From G963674955 sp963674955 (GTDB taxonomy: Bacteria; Desulfobacterota; Desulfovibrionia; Desulfovibrionales; Desulfovibrionaceae): a DNA stretch of 64,000 nt. The DNA lies in NCBI GenBank assembly GCA_963674955.2, contig CAXXKR010000001.1, positions 620,001-684,000 on the forward strand, written 5' to 3'. The notes beneath the pieces are model-generated. The model worked only from the letters and a program-made list of their open reading frames with translations. It ran no database searches and was not told where the DNA came from. Below, one piece after another: positions 35,319 to 42,989 of the stretch (position 1 is its first letter; every line of letters begins with the position of its first letter). Both the position numbers and the translations under genes were made by a program.

Positions 35319-35639
35319 CTAATCCTCGATGTCCTCGTCGTATATGTTCAACTCAAGCCCCTGGCCCGCATCGAAGCGAACCGTAAAGGGGCTTTCAGGC
35401 TTTTGAAACTCGTATTGGCCCTCGATGTCCATGACTCCTTCCGCGATGGCCGCTCCGGAATCGTCGAGAACCTGCATGGGAACCCCGGCAGCGGAAGCGC
35501 CGTCGGCGAATCCGGCCTCGCAGAGAACCGTTCCCCTGTCCGTTTCCTGGCAGTGCATGAGCGGCGTCTGCGCGTGGGCCTTCCAGGCGAAGAATACGCC
35601 AATGGCCGCGTAGGTCAGGACGAAGAGAATTTTTCTCAT
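35319..35639 (-). CDS. Small secreted NikL-like protein
   Basis: A 106-residue protein with an N-terminal signal peptide, MRKILFVLTYAAIGVFFAW, cut after AHA. The mature part has an early Cys pair (HCQETDRGTVLCEAGFADG) and a beta-rich, carboxypeptidase-regulatory-like body: AGVPMQVLDDSG, GQYEFQKPESPFTVRFDAG. This resembles the small periplasmic proteins that accompany CbiM/NikM nickel-cobalt transporters in sulfate reducers, although no transporter adjoins it here. Start uncertain: ATG 35639 or ATG 35663 (adding MERPHGIS); neither has a strong ribosome site. The acidic C terminus (NIYDEDIED) could bind metal. Confidence 0.5.
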   Translation of the reverse strand: MRKILFVLTYAAIGVFFAWKAHAQTPLMHCQETDRGTVLCEAGFADGASAAGVPMQVLDDSGAAIAEGVMDIEGQYEFQKPESPFTVRFDAGQGLELNIYDEDIED

Positions 35640-35995
35640 TGATATGCCGTGGGGTCTTTCCATTTCTCGTTTCACGCCTTTTTGATTGTAATGGGAAAGC
35701 GGCAGCTGGGACACCGACGTCAGGGTGGTGTTGGTTTTTGCCTCACACCGCATGCGCAAGTGTTTGGTCCGCTGGCCACCGCCGTTACCCTTGCCGTCCT
35801 TTGAGCAGGAGGTGTGCCAAAAGTAAAGATACTGTTATTTAAGTATCTTGCTTAATAGAGACCAAGGTGGTTGTGCAGGCTTGTGCGCCATTAGTTGCAC
35901 AAATATTTATGCACTTGTGCAAGACGGGCACTTGACAGGAGGGCTGTCAGGTCACATCTAATTATCGAATCGAACAATCTCAAAGGTGGGATCGT
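35640..35995. other. 356-base gap between divergent genes
   Basis: No convincing gene. It is the shared upstream region of the NikL-like gene (minus) and the second FmdB gene (plus). The part nearest FmdB is AT-rich and holds two inverted repeats, listed separately, and several copies of TTGTGC/GCACAA. An antisense open frame at 35891-36127 is a shadow. Confidence 0.5.
35895..35949 (+). promoter_or_regulatory. Two inverted repeats upstream of the second FmdB gene
   Basis: TTGCACAA (35895-35902) and TTGTGCAA (35915-35922) form a perfect 8-bp inverted repeat with 12 bases between, the shape of a repressor operator. Ten bases on, TGACAG (35933-35938) and CTGTCA (35944-35949) form a second one, overlapping a TTGACA that could be a -35 element. 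The -10 is not clear (CATCTA at 17 bases). Confidence 0.35.
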
Positions 35996-36223
35996 ATGCC
36001 TATTTATGAATACAGGTGCCGAAAATGCGGCCACGAGTTTGAGGAATTGGTCTTTACTTCGGACAAGGACAGCCCTGTTTGTGAAAAGTGCGGGGGCGAG
36101 TCCGAGAAGCTCATGTCCTCGTGTCATGCCGGAGGCTCAGGTGATTTCGGCGGATCGTCCGGAGACATCGCCCCTTCCATGCCTGCGGCTTCGGGCTGCG
36201 GCGGCTCGGGCGGATTCACCTGA
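35996..36223 (+). CDS. FmdB-type zinc ribbon protein (copy 2)
   Basis: A 75-residue zinc ribbon, MPIYEYRCRKCG with a second pair CEKCG near residue 29, then a Gly/Ser-rich tail ending GSGGFT. It resembles copy 1 at 2681-2929 over the zinc ribbon (MPIYEY, FEELVF, KLMSSC). The last 16 codons fall inside the left 114-bp direct repeat, so the same tail, with one changed residue (Cys instead of Gly in SGCCGSGGFT), recurs 1.6 kb downstream as a gene fragment. A ribosome site AAAGGTGG precedes the ATG. Function is unknown. Confidence 0.88.
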   Translation: MPIYEYRCRKCGHEFEELVFTSDKDSPVCEKCGGESEKLMSSCHAGGSGDFGGSSGDIAPSMPAASGCGGSGGFT

Positions 36224-36284
36224 GGCCAGTGACCAGGTCCCGGTCGGGGCCATTATTTTTCGAGGTTTTTTTCAAGCCAGTCCC
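36171..36284 (+). repeat. Left copy of the 114-bp direct repeat
   Basis: Matches 37774-37887 at 112 of 114 bases (differences at one G/T and one T/C). It contains the end of the FmdB gene, the 32-base spacer that follows it, and the last 29 bases of the radical SAM gene, whose complete copy lies at 37856. It therefore carries a dead 3' fragment of that gene. Confidence 0.95.
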
Positions 36285-36302
36285 CGTGGGGTGCGGTTTT
36301 AG

Positions 36303-37541
36303 CTATTCACGCCAGAGACTGGACAAGGGAACGGCAAACAGCCTGTCCCCAAAGGGCACGGTTTCCTCGCCGTCGTACAGGACGATACCTTGCATCAGGT
36401 TGTCGCCGCATGCGCCCGCCAACTGGCGAAGGCCTTTGAAGTCCGCAGGCGTAACTGTGGCGCTTGCCTTGATCTCGATGCCCACGGTGTTTCCGGATTC
36501 GTCTTCCACCACGAAATCCACTTCCAGCTGATCCCGGTCCCTGTAGTGGCAAATGCGGTACCCCACATCCGAGAAGGACGCCTGTTTGCGAAGTTCTCCA
36601 TACACGAATGATTCAAGTACATTGCCGAAAGCTCCGCGATCCTGCTGGGCCGTGTCCGGGGTCAGGCCTATTAGCTGGGAGAGGACGCCGGTATCAAGGA
36701 AATGCAGCTTCGGTGCCTTGACGATGCGCTTCAGGCGGTTGGTCGCCCAGGCTTCCACCCGTTGCAGCAGGAACATCTGCTCGAAAAGGGCCATGTATGT
36801 GTTGACCGTCTTGTTGCTGAGGCCAACCTGTCCGCCGATTTTGGAGTAGTTGCACAGTTGCCCGGACACCGTGGCCAAGGCCCGCAGGAAGCGGGGCAGA
36901 CTCTCCGTCTTGTTGATGTTGGCGATTTCCCGCACGTCCCGTTGGATGAGCGCATTCAGGTATTGTCTGATCCAGGCCGCCCTGCGTCTGGTGGTCTGTC
37001 TAGCAACGACTTCCGGGTAACCGCCGCCGACGACTGTTTCGATCAACTTCTGTCCGACAACCCCGTTGGATACGGTCGGCACCCGGCCTGCGAACACGGA
37101 TTCCATCCAGTCTTCGCCACGCCCGCTTATTTCGCATTGAGCCAAAGGCAGCAGGGAGAGCGTCTCAATCCTTACGGCCAAGGAGTCGGCGACCGTGGGC
37201 ATGGTCATGACATCGGCGGAACCGGTCAGGAGAAAACGCCCGGGTCGCCTGTCTTCATCAATGGATTTTTTGATGGCCAGGAGCAGGGCCGGGGCGCGTT
37301 GGACTTCGTCTATGATCGCCCGATCCAATTGGCGGATAAATCCGGTCGGGTCCTGGAGTGCCGACGCCAGCGTGGTTTCGTCGTCCAGGGTCAGGTAGCG
37401 AAGATTCTTGTCGGCCAACTGCCTGACCAACGTGGTTTTCCCCGCCTGCCGAGGACCGGCGATCAGAACGGCGGGGGTGTCCGCCATGGCTTCATGGAGT
37501 CGAGGTTCCAGCAATCGGTGGATGTGTTGACTGATGCTCAT
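36303..37541 (-). CDS. AAA ATPase with DUF4143 (PD-(D/E)XK-like) domain
   Basis: A 412-residue protein of the widespread, poorly understood AAA-14/DUF4143 family. The ATPase part has Walker A IAGPRQAGKTTLVRQL near residue 27, Walker B-like AIIDEVQRAPALL near 94, and a sensor LLTGSADVM near 125. DUF4143 begins after QRDVREIANI (near 195). The C-terminal LEVDFVVED and GIEIKAS (near 338-357) form a PD-(D/E)XK-like nuclease pattern with D, E and K in place. Function is not established. It stands alone inside a 1.49-kb insert bounded by direct repeats, with a phased repeat array in its upstream region. No strong ribosome site precedes ATG 37541. Confidence 0.9.
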   Translation of the reverse strand: MSISQHIHRLLEPRLHEAMADTPAVLIAGPRQAGKTTLVRQLADKNLRYLTLDDETTLASALQDPTGFIRQLDRAIIDEVQRAPALLLAIKKSIDEDRRPGRFLLTGSADVMTMPTVADSLAVRIETLSLLPLAQCEISGRGEDWMESVFAGRVPTVSNGVVGQKLIETVVGGGYPEVVARQTTRRRAAWIRQYLNALIQRDVREIANINKTESLPRFLRALATVSGQLCNYSKIGGQVGLSNKTVNTYMALFEQMFLLQRVEAWATNRLKRIVKAPKLHFLDTGVLSQLIGLTPDTAQQDRGAFGNVLESFVYGELRKQASFSDVGYRICHYRDRDQLEVDFVVEDESGNTVGIEIKASATVTPADFKGLRQLAGACGDNLMQGIVLYDGEETVPFGDRLFAVPLSSLWRE

Positions 37542-37557
37542 GCTGGAAGCATATCGG

Positions 37558-37667
37558 CAGATTGGGAAAATGTCTACGGCAAATTGGGAAAATTTTTTAG
37601 TCCAATTGGAAAAATAAGAGTGTCAAATTGGGAATTAATCTTCGTCAAATTGGGAAATTAATAGCCC
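37558..37667 (-). repeat. Five-unit repeat array phased at exactly 22 bp
   Basis: Five units start at 37558, 37580, 37602, 37624 and 37646, so the period is exactly 22 bp, two helical turns. Each begins with a core close to CAAATTGGGAAAA (plus strand) followed by about 9 variable bases. Unit 3 reads CCAATTGGAAAAA, containing a perfect palindrome. The array ends 16 bases before the start codon of the ATPase gene, so it lies in its promoter or leader. The next 106 bases (37668-37773) are unique and show no gene. This looks like a multi-site operator; the protein that binds it is unknown. Confidence 0.85.
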
Positions 37668-37773
37668 TGCCTGCCCTGGTGCTATGTGGCCTATACGTGG
37701 CATTGGATGCGCCAAACCTGGTTTTCGTGACATTGGTGGAGCTTGCAGCTGAATGAAATTACGAAAGCAATCA

Positions 37774-37887
37774 CCCCTTCCATGCCTGCGGCTTCGGGCT
37801 GCTGCGGCTCGGGCGGATTCACCTGAGGCCAGTGACCAGGTCCCGGTCGGGGCCATTATTCTTCGAGGTTTTTTTCAAGCCAGTCCC
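37774..37887 (+). repeat. Right copy of the 114-bp direct repeat
   Basis: Second copy of 36171-36284. It holds a dead 3' fragment of the FmdB gene (reading ...SGCCGSGGFT and its stop at 37824-37826), the same spacer, and the true 3' end of the radical SAM gene. Together the two copies leave both flanking genes intact. Confidence 0.95.
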
Positions 37888-39538
37888 TGATTCCGCAACG
37901 GCCGCAGACTTGGCAGGCCTCATCCGGGCAGCCGGGCGAGGACTTGGACTCCTTGCTTTTTTGCCATTCCTTGAGCAGATAACCGCGCCTGACCCCGAGG
38001 TCGATGACCTCCCAGGGGAATGATTCTTCCTCTCCGCGTTCCCTGTCCAGATATTCTTCCGGATTTCCGTCCCAGAGCTTGAGGGCCTTTTTCCAGCCCC
38101 CTTTTTCTGCGGCCAGGAGCAGGAAATCGGCGATTTTTTCGTCGCCACGGGCCAGCAGCCCCTGTAGCCGTGCCTGAAACGGGTTGTCCGCCGACAGGGC
38201 CACCCCGCGCAGGGGCTTGATCATGGCCTTGAGCCTCTTGAGAACATCGTTGAGATGTTTTTCCGAGGCCATGGGCGCCCACTGGAACGGGGTCCAGGGC
38301 TTGGGCACCAGACAGCTCGCGCTCAGGGTGATGCGCATGAAATTTTTTTTGCCCTTGCCTTGGGCCCTTTCCCGCGCGGCCAGGATTTCGGCCATGAAAT
38401 TTTCAAGTTCATCATAATCCGCATCGGTCTCGCCGGGCCAGCCGATGATCATGTAGACCTTGAGATGGTTGACCCCGTGCCGGGCGCAGATTTCAACGGC
38501 CCGGATGAAGTCCTCCTGCTCCAGGTTCTTGCTGGCCGCAAGTCGCAGCCGCTCGCTGGGGGCCTCCAGGGACAGGGTTATGGTCCGCACCCCGCAGGTT
38601 CGGAGAAAGCCCATGAGTTCCTCGGTTATGCCGTCGGCGCGGATGGACGAGAGGGAAAATTTCCTGTTCCCCTTGTGCAGCCAGCGGATGAATTCCAGCA
38701 GGTCGGGCCAGTCGGTCAGGGCCGTGCCCACCAAACCGACCTTGGGCGGGTCCGTGTGCTCGACAATGGCCTTCAAGTCGTCCATTCGGGCTTGGCGGGG
38801 CGGGCGGTAGATGTATCCGGCGGCGCAAAAACGGCAGCCGTAGGGGCAGCCCCTGTTTACTTCAAGGAGCAACGTATCCTTGAACGCGGCCTCGTTGCTG
38901 ATGAAGCAGGAGAAGGCGGGGTCGGACAAATCGGTTTTCAGGTTTTCGGGCAGGACGCGTGAAACCGGGAGCCTGCTTTTGCCCGGAACCCATACGCCGG
39001 GACGGTCCTTGACCTCTTCCAGAAAATCGGCCTTGGAGCCGCCGTTGAAGACGTGTGTTTTCAGGTCCAGGAGCAGGGCGGACATCCTGCGGTCCGCCTC
39101 GCCCACCCAGAACAAGTCCACAAAAGGTGCAATGGGAGCGGGATTGAGAAAGGCGATGGGACCGCCCGCCAGGACAAGCGGGTAGTCAGTTCTGTCGGAT
39201 GTTCGGGGAGGTATGCCCGAGGCTTGGAGCGCCCTGAGGAGGTGGAGGAAATCCTCCTCAAAGGTGACGCTCATGGCGATTACCGGAAATGAGTCGAGGG
39301 GACTGCCGCTCTCCTCGGACAGGGACGCCTTTCCCGGGGCGGACGTGAAGAAGCGCTCCAGGGCCAACTCCGGCTCCCCGGCCAGCAGGCGGTACACGAC
39401 CTGCCAGCCAAGGGTGGAAACGGCCAAACCTTTCCTGCCGGGCAACGCCAGGGCCGTGGGCAGTCGGCCTCCGCGTTCTCCGGCTATGGGCTCCTTCCGG
39501 CCATAGTACAGGGCGCTAGTATCCTTGTCGCCCATCAT
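37856..39538 (-). CDS. B12-binding-type radical SAM protein
   Basis: A 560-residue radical SAM protein of the type with an N-terminal cobalamin-binding-like region (about 1-200) followed by the SAM barrel. The cluster motif is NRGCPYGCRFCAAGYIYRPP near residue 235, with the CxxxCxxC spacing. RITLSASCLVPKPWTPFQW further on is typical of the subfamily. The C-terminal CPDEACQVCGRCG suggests an extra cluster or zinc site. The substrate is unknown; related proteins modify RNA or tetrapyrrole-type substrates. The gene begins 32 bases after ftsZ ends. Its 3' end lies in the right direct repeat, whose partner carries a copy of the last codons. Confidence 0.88.
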   Translation of the reverse strand: MMGDKDTSALYYGRKEPIAGERGGRLPTALALPGRKGLAVSTLGWQVVYRLLAGEPELALERFFTSAPGKASLSEESGSPLDSFPVIAMSVTFEEDFLHLLRALQASGIPPRTSDRTDYPLVLAGGPIAFLNPAPIAPFVDLFWVGEADRRMSALLLDLKTHVFNGGSKADFLEEVKDRPGVWVPGKSRLPVSRVLPENLKTDLSDPAFSCFISNEAAFKDTLLLEVNRGCPYGCRFCAAGYIYRPPRQARMDDLKAIVEHTDPPKVGLVGTALTDWPDLLEFIRWLHKGNRKFSLSSIRADGITEELMGFLRTCGVRTITLSLEAPSERLRLAASKNLEQEDFIRAVEICARHGVNHLKVYMIIGWPGETDADYDELENFMAEILAARERAQGKGKKNFMRITLSASCLVPKPWTPFQWAPMASEKHLNDVLKRLKAMIKPLRGVALSADNPFQARLQGLLARGDEKIADFLLLAAEKGGWKKALKLWDGNPEEYLDRERGEEESFPWEVIDLGVRRGYLLKEWQKSKESKSSPGCPDEACQVCGRCGIRDWLEKNLEE

Positions 39539-39570
39539 GGTTCACCGGAATGAGCCTTTCCCGGCCACGC

Positions 39571-40824
39571 CTAGTCCGCTTTTCTGCGGATGAAGGCCGG
39601 GATGTCCAGCTCGTCCTCTTCAAAAATGAACTCCTCGTCTCCCGGACCGGCAACCGCCGCGCGCCTGCCTGGGCTCGGATCGGCCGCGGGGGACGGCGTT
39701 TCGGAACCGCCGCGCGCCCGGAGATAGGCGGGGATGTTCCTGTTTTCCTCGTGCGTGAAACGGCTGCGGCGCTTGGGCTGGGGCTGCTGGTTGGCATTTT
39801 CGCCGCCCATGCCCTTGAGCAGTGAAAGCTGCCTGGTCGCCCGGCCCGAAGGCGGAGCCACCACGTGAGCGTCCTCGATGCCCGTGGCGATGACCGTGAT
39901 GCGCATCTCGTCTCCCGCGTCGGGGTCGAACACGGTTCCGAAGAATATCTGGGCGTCGTCGTCGGCTTCCTTGTAAACGATATTGGCCGCTTCCGAGACC
40001 TCGTCGATGGTCATTTCCGGGGAGCAGGTCACGTTGATCAGCACGCCCTTGGCCCCTTCGATGCAGACATCCTCCAGCAGCGGGCTGGTGATGGCGCGCA
40101 TGGCCGCTTCCTTGGCCCGGCCTTCGCCCGTGGCGATGCCCGTGCCCATGAGGGCCATGCCGCTGTTGGCCATGACGGCCTTGACATCGGCGAAGTCCAG
40201 GTTGATCAGGCCGTGGACCGTGATCAGGTCGGCGATGCCCTTGACCGCGTAGTAGAGGACTTCGTCGGCCTTTTTGAGCATTTCCTGGAATGAGGCCTTT
40301 TTGGCCGCCAGTTGCAGGAGACGGTCGTTGGGGATGGTGATGATGGAGTCCACAACCTTTTTCAGTTCCTCCACGCCGCGTTCCGCCTGCTCCAGTCTGC
40401 GTTTGCCCTCGAAGAAAAAGGGCTTGGTGACCACGGCCACTGTCAGGGCTCCGGCCTCCCTGGCCGCCTCGGCGATGACCGGCGCGGCGCCCGTGCCCGT
40501 TCCGCCGCCCATGCCTGCGGTGATGAAGACCATGTTGGCGTCGACCACTGCCGCGCGAATCTGGTCGATGCTTTCCAGGGCCGCTTCGCGTCCGGTGTCG
40601 GGGTTGGCACCCGCTCCAAGGCCCTTGGTCAACTCGTGGCCGATCTGAATCTTGCAGTCGGCCAGGGACTTGTTGATGTCCTGGGAGTCCGTGTTGGCGA
40701 TGACGAAGTTCACGCCCTTCAGGGCGGACTGGATCATGTTGTTCACCGCGTTGCCGCCGCCACCGCCGCAACCGAAGACTTTGATGGTCGCGCTGGTGTC
40801 GTACTCGATTTCAAAATACTCCAT
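39571..40824 (-). CDS. ftsZ: Cell division protein FtsZ
   Basis: Tubulin-like GTPase forming the division ring. 417 residues. KVFGCGGGGGNAVNNM near residue 15 and the tubulin signature GGGTGTG at 106-112 bind GTP; the synergy loop NLDFADVKAVM follows. After a variable linker the C-terminal peptide LDIPAFIRRKAD is the docking site for FtsA and other partners. ATG 40824 follows AAGGAGG; an in-frame GTG at 40839 would overlap that ribosome site. It is the last division gene of the cluster, 48 bases after ftsA. Confidence 0.97.
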   Translation of the reverse strand: MEYFEIEYDTSATIKVFGCGGGGGNAVNNMIQSALKGVNFVIANTDSQDINKSLADCKIQIGHELTKGLGAGANPDTGREAALESIDQIRAAVVDANMVFITAGMGGGTGTGAAPVIAEAAREAGALTVAVVTKPFFFEGKRRLEQAERGVEELKKVVDSIITIPNDRLLQLAAKKASFQEMLKKADEVLYYAVKGIADLITVHGLINLDFADVKAVMANSGMALMGTGIATGEGRAKEAAMRAITSPLLEDVCIEGAKGVLINVTCSPEMTIDEVSEAANIVYKEADDDAQIFFGTVFDPDAGDEMRITVIATGIEDAHVVAPPSGRATRQLSLLKGMGGENANQQPQPKRRSRFTHEENRNIPAYLRARGGSETPSPAADPSPGRRAAVAGPGDEEFIFEEDELDIPAFIRRKAD

Positions 40825-40872
40825 TTCTTCCTCCTTCACATGTGTACCTAAAATATTTCAAACGGCCACCGC

Positions 40873-42105
40873 TTAGGCGATGTCGGTGAACCATTTCCGC
40901 ATCCTGCCCAGAATGCTGTCGAAAACGCCTTCGTCACGAATTCTGATGGCCCTTTCCTTGCCCTTGCCCTGGATTTCCACTCCGTAGAGGAGCAGACCCA
41001 CGGCCGTGGCGTAGATGGGGCTGTTGACCACGTCCGTCAGGCCGCCGATTCCGGTGGGGTAGCCGATGCGCACCGGCAGATCCAGAATCTGGTCAGCCAG
41101 GTCGGGCAGCCCCTCGATGAGCGACGTGCCGCCGGTAAGAACCGTTCCGGCCGCGATCATGTTCTTGAAACCCGATTTGATGAGTTCCTGATCCACCAGG
41201 GCCAGTATTTCCTCGCAGCGCGGTTCGCAGATGTCCGCCAGGACCCTCTTGGAGAGCGTCCGGGAATCCCTGCCGCCCACGCTGGGCACTTCAATGCTTT
41301 CGTCCTCCTGAATCAGGTCGGCCAGGGCGCAGCTGTATTTGAGCTTGATTTTTTCAGCAGCGGTCATGGGCGTCCTGAGCCCGAAGGCGATGTCGTTTGT
41401 CAGGTTGTTGCCGCCAAGGGCCAGCACCGAGGTGTGCTTGATGGAGTCCTTGGAAAAGATCGCAAGGTCCGTGGTGCCGCCGCCGATGTCCACCAGGGCC
41501 ACGCCGATCTCCCTTTCCTCGTCGGAAAGGACCGCCTTGCTCGAGGCCAGGGATTCCAGGACAATATCCGAAACGTCCAGTCCCGAGCGGTGGCAGGAGC
41601 GGATGATGTTCTGGGCCGAGGTCACGGCTCCGGTGACGATGTGCACCTTGACCTCCAGCCTGACGCCTGCCATGCCGATGGGGTCGGTGATGCCGCGCTG
41701 GTCGTCCACGATGAATTCCTGGGGCAGGGTGTGGATGACCTCGCGGTCCAGTGGTATGGCCACGGCCTTGGCCGCTTCTATGGCCCTGTCCACGTCCCTT
41801 TGGGTGACCTCGCCGCCCTTGACCGCGATGACTCCGTGGCTGTTGAAGCCCTTGATGTGGCTTCCGGCGATGCCCGCGTAGACCGAGCGGATTTCGCAAC
41901 CGGCCATGAGTTCCGCCTCTTCCAGGGCCTTCTTGATGGACTGGACGGTGTGTTCGATGTTCACCACCACGCCGCGGCGCAGGCCCGTGGACGGGCTGGT
42001 GCCGATGCCGATGATGTCGGCGCCGTCTTCGGTGGCTTCACCCACCACCGCGCAAATCTTGGTGGTTCCGATGTCCAGGCCGACGATTATTTCACTTTTG
42101 GCCAT
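40873..42105 (-). CDS. ftsA: Cell division protein FtsA
   Basis: Actin-like ATPase anchoring FtsZ to the membrane. 410 residues. IIVGLDIGTTKICAVVGEA near residue 5 and GVALVDIGGGTTDLAIF near 200 are the phosphate loops of the actin fold. The C terminus IRIRDEGVFDSILGRMRKWF is the expected amphipathic membrane-targeting helix. ATG 42105 follows AAGGAG; the open frame extends 18 codons upstream, into ftsQ's neighbourhood, without support. Gap to ftsQ is 50 bases. Confidence 0.97.
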   Translation of the reverse strand: MAKSEIIVGLDIGTTKICAVVGEATEDGADIIGIGTSPSTGLRRGVVVNIEHTVQSIKKALEEAELMAGCEIRSVYAGIAGSHIKGFNSHGVIAVKGGEVTQRDVDRAIEAAKAVAIPLDREVIHTLPQEFIVDDQRGITDPIGMAGVRLEVKVHIVTGAVTSAQNIIRSCHRSGLDVSDIVLESLASSKAVLSDEEREIGVALVDIGGGTTDLAIFSKDSIKHTSVLALGGNNLTNDIAFGLRTPMTAAEKIKLKYSCALADLIQEDESIEVPSVGGRDSRTLSKRVLADICEPRCEEILALVDQELIKSGFKNMIAAGTVLTGGTSLIEGLPDLADQILDLPVRIGYPTGIGGLTDVVNSPIYATAVGLLLYGVEIQGKGKERAIRIRDEGVFDSILGRMRKWFTDIA

Positions 42106-42155
42106 GTGGAATCTCCTTGTTTTTTGCCTATAAAGGGCGTGCTTGGAGCCGCCGG

Positions 42156-42989
42156 TCATTTCAAGGCCGCCAAGACCCTGTCGCCGCGTGCGGTCAGGGC
42201 CTGGACCTTGGGGAATTCGCCTCTGGCCCTAAGGTCCTGCCAGACCAGTTCGAGCCTTTTCATCTGTCTTTTCCAGTCTTCCAGTTCAACGCTCAGGGTC
42301 AGCCCGGAAGCGTCGAGAAATATTTCCATCTCGCCGATGGCCGTCAATTTTATCCAGGCCGTCTGTCCAAGGGCGAAGGGCAGGTTCTGGCTGTCCATCA
42401 TGCGCACCAGTTCGTTCAGGATCCGGGATTTGTCCCCGACTTCCGGGTCGACCTCCAGGACCGGCAGGGACGCGAATCCGCCGGGCTGCACCTGGGCGAT
42501 GGGGTTGCCCTCCATGTCGGCGTAGAACATGGCCTCCCCGTTTTTGACCCAGAAGGAGGGCTGCCGTTCGCGGATGAAGATGCGAAGCCGGTTGGGAAGT
42601 TCCCTTTTCACTGCGGCCATCTCGATCCAGGGGTTGTTTTTGAGGCGGCTCTCCACCTTGGCCACGTTCATGTCCAGGCAGTTGCGGCCCAACTCCACTT
42701 CCGCCAAAGCCAGCAAATCGCCGTAGGCCAGACGCTGGTTGCCGGTGATGTTCACCTCTTTGAGGTTGAAATACGACCTTGTGGTCAGCCAGCGGTAGCC
42801 GAAGAGCAGGCCCACGCAGAGCACGGCCATCACAACCAGTGAAACGGTCGCCAGGAACACGTTTCTCAGAAAAGCGCCGCTGATCAGGGGACCTGTGTCC
42901 TTTTTCCGCTTGGGCGCTGTTTTAAGGCGATTGGGCCGCTTCGGCTTGAGCCGGTTGCGGCGGTTCTTGTCTCGATTGAGCAGGCTCAT
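42156..42989 (-). CDS. ftsQ: Cell division protein FtsQ
   Basis: Bitopic division protein linking FtsL/FtsB to the ring. 277 residues: a very basic cytoplasmic tail (about 1-38, rich in KRxKPxR), one membrane helix (about 45-68), then the POTRA domain SYFNLKEVNITGNQRLAYGDLLAL (from about 76) and the FtsQ beta domain. ATG 42989 overlaps the murB stop by four bases. Confidence 0.93.
   Translation of the reverse strand: MSLLNRDKNRRNRLKPKRPNRLKTAPKRKKDTGPLISGAFLRNVFLATVSLVVMAVLCVGLLFGYRWLTTRSYFNLKEVNITGNQRLAYGDLLALAEVELGRNCLDMNVAKVESRLKNNPWIEMAAVKRELPNRLRIFIRERQPSFWVKNGEAMFYADMEGNPIAQVQPGGFASLPVLEVDPEVGDKSRILNELVRMMDSQNLPFALGQTAWIKLTAIGEMEIFLDASGLTLSVELEDWKRQMKRLELVWQDLRARGEFPKVQALTARGDRVLAALK

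Noticed and set aside
34872..35642. 256-residue plus-strand open frame over the NikL-like region
   Set aside because: Its translation has no recognisable pattern, whereas the minus strand shows a signal peptide and typical beta-domain sequence.
37558..37667. CRISPR array
   Set aside because: Repeat cores of about 13 bases with 9-base variable parts are far too short, and no cas gene is present.
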